A DNA stretch of 64,000 bases from a virus. Numbering within the stretch: position 1 is the stretch's first letter; each line of letters begins with the position of its first letter. Below, piece after piece: positions 59,875 to 64,000 of this stretch. The notes beneath the pieces are model-generated. The model saw nothing but the letters and a program-made list of their open reading frames with translations, searched no databases and was not told where the DNA came from. Made by a program: the position numbers and the translations under genes. The stretch is taken from positions 1-64,000 of IMG/VR virus record IMGVR_UViG_3300010885_072825; one strand, given 5' to 3'.

Positions 59875-60373
59875 AAAACAGTTTTCTGATATCAATAGCT
59901 TCTGGTACTTTGCCAATATCTTTTATGAAATAAGCACATAGTGGTTTTGGTCCATCTTCCAAAGGCACTGCCAAAAGGTGGCCATTTTTTAATTTGGGAA
60001 AATACCATTTGACATCTGGCCAAATATTGATAACTTCAAACTTCGTAAACTTTGGCATATATCCATCTATGGGATTATAAGTGAACACATCAAAATCCTT
60101 GTCATTCAAATATATCAGTGGCATGATTTCTAGATCACCACTGTTAATATCTCCAATAATAACTGACCAATCCAGTGGCATTTGAATATTTGAATTTCCA
60201 ATTTTAATATCAACACAGGGACTATTGAAACTTTCAAGAAAAATAAGTGGTATAAAATAGTAGTCTACATCTGCTTGATCACTATAATCCAACACACAAT
60301 AGTTAATATCAACAGTTGCTTCTGGTATTTGATTTAAATTATAAGTTTGATTTTCGTTTGTTAATACTCTCAT
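59873..60373 (-). CDS. conserved T4-like phage protein
   Basis: 166 residues. Signature DINYCVLDYSDQADVDYYFI, LIFLESFNSPCVDIKIG, IQMPLDWSVIIGD, DLEIMPL, WYFPKLKNGHLLAVPLEDGP; this ordered set is shared by an uncharacterised family in T4-like phages, often near uvsW. Role unknown. Confidence 0.72.
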   Translation of the reverse strand: MRVLTNENQTYNLNQIPEATVDINYCVLDYSDQADVDYYFIPLIFLESFNSPCVDIKIGNSNIQMPLDWSVIIGDINSGDLEIMPLIYLNDKDFDVFTYNPIDGYMPKFTKFEVINIWPDVKWYFPKLKNGHLLAVPLEDGPKPLCAYFIKDIGKVPEAIDIRKLF

Positions 60374-60423
60374 TTCCAGCTTTTTGTTAATTTTTGCTGA
60401 ATATTTACCTGTATTTTCAGTAC

Positions 60424-61881
60424 CTAAATCAAATAATTTATTTTTTCTGTTGTATAGGGATATTTTGCTGAATCATAATGCTTCTTACGAGCAGTCAAGT
60501 GACGTTTGCTGAACTTACAAGTGCTGGTAATATCATATATCATGGCATGATCCTTGTCATTTGCCATTCGAAGTCCACGCCCAATACTTTGTATCACTCG
60601 AATAAAACTCTTGCCGGGTTCAACCATCACTAGATTAAATATCCGCGGAATGTCAAGTCCAACCGCCGCAACTCCGAAAGTAGCGATAACAACTTGATCA
60701 TCGGCTACTCTAATAGAGTCATAGGCTTCTGATCTTTTTGCTGTCTTTACACTACCACTAACAAATACACTATTGGGAATTAATTCAGCTAATCGCTTGC
60801 CAGTTTCAATTCTGTCTACTAGAACCACAGTATTACCCGAATCTTTGATTAGCATGATTCTATCAGCCAACCATTTGAGCCTAGCTTCGTTTGTTGTTAG
60901 GAATTTCAGTTCATCAGGATACTTTCCGAATACTTGTGTTTCACGCGTTTGTAGAATATTGACATGACAATTTGCCAAAACCCCCTGTGCTTGCAATTCA
61001 TGAGCAGGTAATTCTCCAACTGGTGGTCCAATAGCAGACAACAAACTCAATTGATCTTGCTCTAGTTCCGGCAAAGTGCCTGTGACCCCCCAACGAAGAG
61101 GGACATTTGCGAAATTATTGGTCAACAAATCCAGAAGTGTGTTCCCCCTAACCATATGAGTTTCGTCGGTTATTACACAAACCAGGTCTTTCATGAAAAC
61201 TGCTAGTTGACCATCGTCCAAGCAATCTTTGGATTTTTTATCCAAAACACTTAGACTTTGCCAGGTACAAATAGTATGCTGTCGATTATATTCTTTTCGA
61301 TCACCAAATAGAACGCCAGTATCCAATCCCAAATTAATGTAGTCTTTTTCAGTTTGTTCAACTAGTGATATATTGGGAACGATTACTATTGATCGACCCC
61401 AGGGTTCAACAATAGAACTCAAAGTTCCACAGACTAGTGATTTTCCAGATCCTGTTGCCGCCACATAAATTGATTGTGGATTTTCAATAAACGTATTAAC
61501 GATGTTGACTTGGTAGTCTCGAAGTACAATTGGTTGACCTTCAAATCGATGACCAGCTGGCCAAGTTTTGCCTGCATGATAGTTTTCGTCAATGGTCTTT
61601 AGCGAAAAATCAAATGCAGGTCTTTGATCTTCTAATTCAATTTCATAGCCAGCTGTTTGAATAATAGGCAAGATGCGATCAAGTAGATTTAAATATGTTC
61701 GGCCACCAATGGTCATAAAGCTTTTGGTTCCGTCCCAACGTCCCAATTTAAATGCTGCTGAATATCGAGCACCCGGGATAAAATACTTTAATGCATTGAC
61801 ACATTGACGGCGTTCAGCTAATTCCAGTCCTTTAACTGAAATGTTGACTTCATCCTCAATGATTATTTTTGCTATTTTCAT
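60424..61881 (-). CDS. uvsW: UvsW-like recombination helicase
   Basis: 485 residues. N-terminal domain, then SF2 core: VLRDYQVNIVNTF (Q-like motif), Walker A AATGSGKSLV, Walker B VITDETHMV (DEAH-type), motif III GVTGTLPE, and the RecA2 domain with TFGVAAVGLDIPRI and QSIGRGLRM (motif VI). In T4 UvsW drives branch migration and dissolves R-loops. The start overlaps the uvsY stop by 4 bp. Confidence 0.92.
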   Translation of the reverse strand: MKIAKIIIEDEVNISVKGLELAERRQCVNALKYFIPGARYSAAFKLGRWDGTKSFMTIGGRTYLNLLDRILPIIQTAGYEIELEDQRPAFDFSLKTIDENYHAGKTWPAGHRFEGQPIVLRDYQVNIVNTFIENPQSIYVAATGSGKSLVCGTLSSIVEPWGRSIVIVPNISLVEQTEKDYINLGLDTGVLFGDRKEYNRQHTICTWQSLSVLDKKSKDCLDDGQLAVFMKDLVCVITDETHMVRGNTLLDLLTNNFANVPLRWGVTGTLPELEQDQLSLLSAIGPPVGELPAHELQAQGVLANCHVNILQTRETQVFGKYPDELKFLTTNEARLKWLADRIMLIKDSGNTVVLVDRIETGKRLAELIPNSVFVSGSVKTAKRSEAYDSIRVADDQVVIATFGVAAVGLDIPRIFNLVMVEPGKSFIRVIQSIGRGLRMANDKDHAMIYDITSTCKFSKRHLTARKKHYDSAKYPYTTEKINYLI

Positions 61882-62345
61882 CGATCATTATTTTCCATCT
61901 GGGCATCTTCCAGACCAGCTGCTCGTAGTTTTACAATATGTCCTATTTGAAATTGTTTGGTGTCTAGTCCTTTGATGACCGCCAAGTATTTGTTTCTAAC
62001 AAGTGCAACTTCATTAATGATGTCATACATGTCATTGACATCTGCTTCACCATCAATGTATTTTTCAATTGCACGATCAGTTAGTTCTCGATTATAAGCT
62101 TCCAAATATTTGCGATAATGAACACTTCGCATTCGATCCAATCGATGATTGAAATACTTGAGTATAGCTTCCAAATCTTGTAGTTGAGCATATCGGTGAG
62201 CCATAAACCCACCTATATTTTGAGACTGAGTTTCCAACTTGCCTGAAATTTTTGTTTCAGCAAATGCTGTTACCAGTTCTTCATTATAATAAGTGATAGC
62301 GTCTGTGACTCTCGACATGTCATCAACTACTCGATTATACCACAT
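61878..62345 (-). CDS. uvsY: UvsY-like recombination mediator
   Basis: 155 residues. Helical, with HYRKYLEAYNRELTDRAIEK, IDGEADVNDMYDI and LVRNKYLAVIKGLDTKQFQI, then GHIVKLRAAGLEDAQ, the pattern of UvsY proteins of marine and other T4-like phages. UvsY loads UvsX on single-stranded DNA coated by gp32. It lies between uvsW and the acid protein gene, near uvsX, as in T4-like gene order. Confidence 0.8.
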   Translation of the reverse strand: MWYNRVVDDMSRVTDAITYYNEELVTAFAETKISGKLETQSQNIGGFMAHRYAQLQDLEAILKYFNHRLDRMRSVHYRKYLEAYNRELTDRAIEKYIDGEADVNDMYDIINEVALVRNKYLAVIKGLDTKQFQIGHIVKLRAAGLEDAQMENNDR

Positions 62346-62564
62346 TTATTCTTCTTCAACCTCTTCATCAGGATCGGTTTCTGTAAAATGATCCAGCGCT
62401 AGATCCAAATAGTGATCTTCACCTCGAACCTGTTCCAGGTCATCTAGATCAAATGCGTGATCAGAAAATACTTTGATCAATTTGTTTGCTGCATCTTCTT
62501 TTTTATTGGTTGGTAAGTTTTCATTCAATACTTCCCAAACATCCAGTATGATTGATATATCCAT
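62346..62564 (-). CDS. small acidic protein, in frame with endonuclease
   Basis: 72 residues: MDISIILDVWEVLNENLPTN, then EDAANKLIKVFSD and an acidic EEVEEE end. A GAAGAGGAA ribosome site precedes the ATG at 62564. It has no stop codon separating it from the endonuclease frame, so it is made either from its own start or as a fusion. Function not known. Confidence 0.6.
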   Translation of the reverse strand: MDISIILDVWEVLNENLPTNKKEDAANKLIKVFSDHAFDLDDLEQVRGEDHYLDLALDHFTETDPDEEVEEE

Positions 62565-63320
62565 TTTATTCCTCTTCTTCTTCAATTTTTTATTAATATT
62601 ATTTTCAGTCATTCGAATACGCAATTTTTCCTTGTATTCATCTGAATGAGTTTTACCAAACATTGGATTGTTTTCTCCAGATCTGTATTTTCCAACGTTT
62701 TTAACTTCTCTGGTAGTACCTTGCCCCGTGGTCAAATTGAATGCTTGCCACCCAGAAGACGAACCTTTTCTTGGTATCCATCCGTCTTTTACTGCTGCAC
62801 ACATGGTTGTATATGATATATTTTTATCAATGCAGAATTTCTTAAATCCGCCAGTAAATTCAAAAATTTCTCCCGCAGGGGAAATTACTCGCCATTGGAT
62901 ATTATTTGTTATACTATTCGTAGTACCAGTACGAGAGGGGTACCTTTCTGGATTATTTTTTCTAAGTTCAGATATTGATTTGCCAATTCTTGCACTTACA
63001 TCTGGAGTACGAGTATTTAAGTTTCTACCTCCCAAATCAATATTCAAACTCAATGGATCATCTATAAGTTCTTTAGTAACATACTTGAATTCCAAAGTAT
63101 TCAATTCATTCAAATCCTTTGCAAATTCTAATATTTCTCTCATAATACCAGTTTTACCATGTTTTTTAATATAATAGGTTAATAACAATCCAGATCCAAG
63201 ATAATATTGATCCATGGTTTTATGGCTTCGTATTTTATGTTGGCCAATATAAAACCTACCATCTGGTAGAGTGGTTTTATATATAAATCCATAATATTTT
63301 ATATTGTTAGGCTCAGACAA
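62346..63320 (-). CDS. GIY-YIG homing endonuclease (NUMOD3), fused frame
   Basis: 324 residues as one frame. GIY-YIG core: YGFIYKTTLPDGRFYIGQH (10-28), with IREILEF and a conserved Glu-like region; a helix-turn region near FCIDKNISYTTMCAAV; and NUMOD3 RSGENNPMFGKTHSDEYKEK. The last 72 residues are a separate phage protein joined in frame. It lies just after uvsX and may have inserted as a free-standing homing gene. Confidence 0.85.
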   Translation of the reverse strand: MSEPNNIKYYGFIYKTTLPDGRFYIGQHKIRSHKTMDQYYLGSGLLLTYYIKKHGKTGIMREILEFAKDLNELNTLEFKYVTKELIDDPLSLNIDLGGRNLNTRTPDVSARIGKSISELRKNNPERYPSRTGTTNSITNNIQWRVISPAGEIFEFTGGFKKFCIDKNISYTTMCAAVKDGWIPRKGSSSGWQAFNLTTGQGTTREVKNVGKYRSGENNPMFGKTHSDEYKEKLRIRMTENNINKKLKKKRNKMDISIILDVWEVLNENLPTNKKEDAANKLIKVFSDHAFDLDDLEQVRGEDHYLDLALDHFTETDPDEEVEEE

Positions 63321-63334
63321 TGTTTACCTACTAA

Positions 63335-64000
63335 CTATTCTTCAACATCAACCTGTGTTGTATCTGCATGCCTGAACATACCACCTTCAAGTGTTTGTAT
63401 GTCAGCCATAATTAGATCCAAGCAGTCATTTTTGTTTTGATTCCACGCTTTTCTGAAATATTTCAGCTTCTCTCCATTTTGAAGGGTATAAATCAAGCTG
63501 TTGCCTTCTTTGACAAGTAGACCGGCACCATCAACCAGATCCAGTAGACCCGAATATTCATCCAGTCCACCTGCATAGGGTATCTTCAACTCAATTTTCT
63601 CAAATGGTTTTGAATAACGCGTCTTAGCAACTTGACACATAGAACGAATACCATGTACATCTGTCGTTTTGTTGCCATCATCATCTTCTTTAAGCTTGCC
63701 TTTTTTAATACTCACTACAATACTGGCAGCAAAAATAGGACCAGATCCTCCGGAAATAATATCATCTGGTGCGTATTGTGATTGACTAGAATAAGTATGG
63801 TTGGTAGCCAACAGTCCAATACCTAAATCACCAAACATGTTCACGCAGTTTGTAATTAGCGCTTTAAGTGCTTTGGGTTTTAATCCCATATCACCACGTA
63901 GTGAACCAGCATTGAATTGATCTTGTTGAGTTGGAACCATCAACATTCCCAAACTATCAATTACGAAAAGTACTTCAGGACGATCTGCTTCAGAAAGTCC
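63335..64000 (-). CDS. uvsX: UvsX, RecA-like recombinase (partial, C-terminal)
   Basis: At least 222 codons; the frame is open to the right edge. Walker B VLFVIDSLGMLMV, a later GIGLLATNHTYSS (sensor/loop) and DDIISGGSGPIFAASIVV are of the UvsX/RecA type, and the acidic C-terminus DVEE is typical. The Walker A half lies outside the window. UvsX catalyses strand exchange in T4-like recombination-dependent replication with UvsY and UvsW. Confidence 0.9.
   Translation of the reverse strand, partial: GLSEADRPEVLFVIDSLGMLMVPTQQDQFNAGSLRGDMGLKPKALKALITNCVNMFGDLGIGLLATNHTYSSQSQYAPDDIISGGSGPIFAASIVVSIKKGKLKEDDDGNKTTDVHGIRSMCQVAKTRYSKPFEKIELKIPYAGGLDEYSGLLDLVDGAGLLVKEGNSLIYTLQNGEKLKYFRKAWNQNKNDCLDLIMADIQTLEGGMFRHADTTQVDVEE

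Noticed and set aside
1-64000. CRISPR arrays or rRNA genes
   Set aside because: No regularly spaced repeats with unique spacers and no rRNA-like sequence were seen.

Overview
The window looks like a block of a large T4-like myovirus genome: AT-rich, almost fully coding, with very short intergenic spaces and many start/stop overlaps (TAATG, TGATG, ATGA). The T4 core genes recognisable here are uvsX (partial, right edge), uvsY, uvsW, a DnaB-type helicase (gp41-like) with its primase (gp61-like), both type II topoisomerase subunits (gp52 and gp39/60-like), nrdA/nrdB, and many proteins with T4-type (L/I)xE prohead-protease sites. The host is probably a Gram-negative bacterium: there is a lipobox protein, secreted proteins, a SleB-type hydrolase and sigma70-like TTGACA/TATAAT promoters. 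No host genus can be named from the sequence alone.

Layout. 1-2.1 kb: virion proteins and a cell-wall hydrolase. 2.3-7.6 kb: QueD-like enzyme, a five-module repeat polyprotein, Smr protein, dual-specificity phosphatase, a duplicated small gene and a SprT-like protease. 7.6-10.8 kb: a TROVE/DUF2828-vWA protein, a cluster of hairpins and an intact TnpB. 10.9-15.8 kb: two glycosyltransferases, a CAU-anticodon tRNA, membrane proteins, TilS and a Nudix hydrolase. 15.8-18.3 kb: a GMP reductase gene broken in two by a split intein, with a homing endonuclease between the halves. 18.3-22.5 kb: exonuclease and topoisomerase. 22.6-22.95 kb: a circularly permuted tmRNA gene with its own promoter and terminator. 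23-28.6 kb: redox and nucleotide genes (peroxiredoxin, glutaredoxin, NrdB, NrdA), a lipoprotein and an Sm-like protein. 28.6-44.2 kb: tail fibre, AAA ATPase, phosphatase, PD-(D/E)XK nuclease and a long late block of virion and internal proteins. 44.3-47.5 kb: structural protein, primase, helicase. 47.6-52.4 kb: ClpA-like unfoldase, peptide deformylase, DnaJ and a second repeat protein. 52.5-59.1 kb: glycosyltransferase, a tRNA-like RNA, collagen-like fibre, a small DnaE-like protein and a structural protein. 59.4-64 kb: internal protein, UvsW, UvsY, a GIY-YIG endonuclease and UvsX.

How it works together. Two promoter classes can be read. One is sigma70-like (TTGACA, 16-17 bp, TATAAT-like), found before the tRNA, the tmRNA, the TnpB leader and small accessory genes. 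The other is a T4-late-like octamer, (T/C/G/A)ATAAATA, before structural genes and several others. Protein-quality and translation functions are unusually rich: tmRNA, ClpA-like unfoldase, DnaJ, peptide deformylase, TilS and a CAU tRNA. The most notable finds are the permuted phage tmRNA (with G3-U70 and a tag ending ELALVA), the fractured guaC with split intein, the modular polyprotein cut by predicted prohead-protease sites, and a 197-residue protein keeping three DnaE-like catalytic aspartates.
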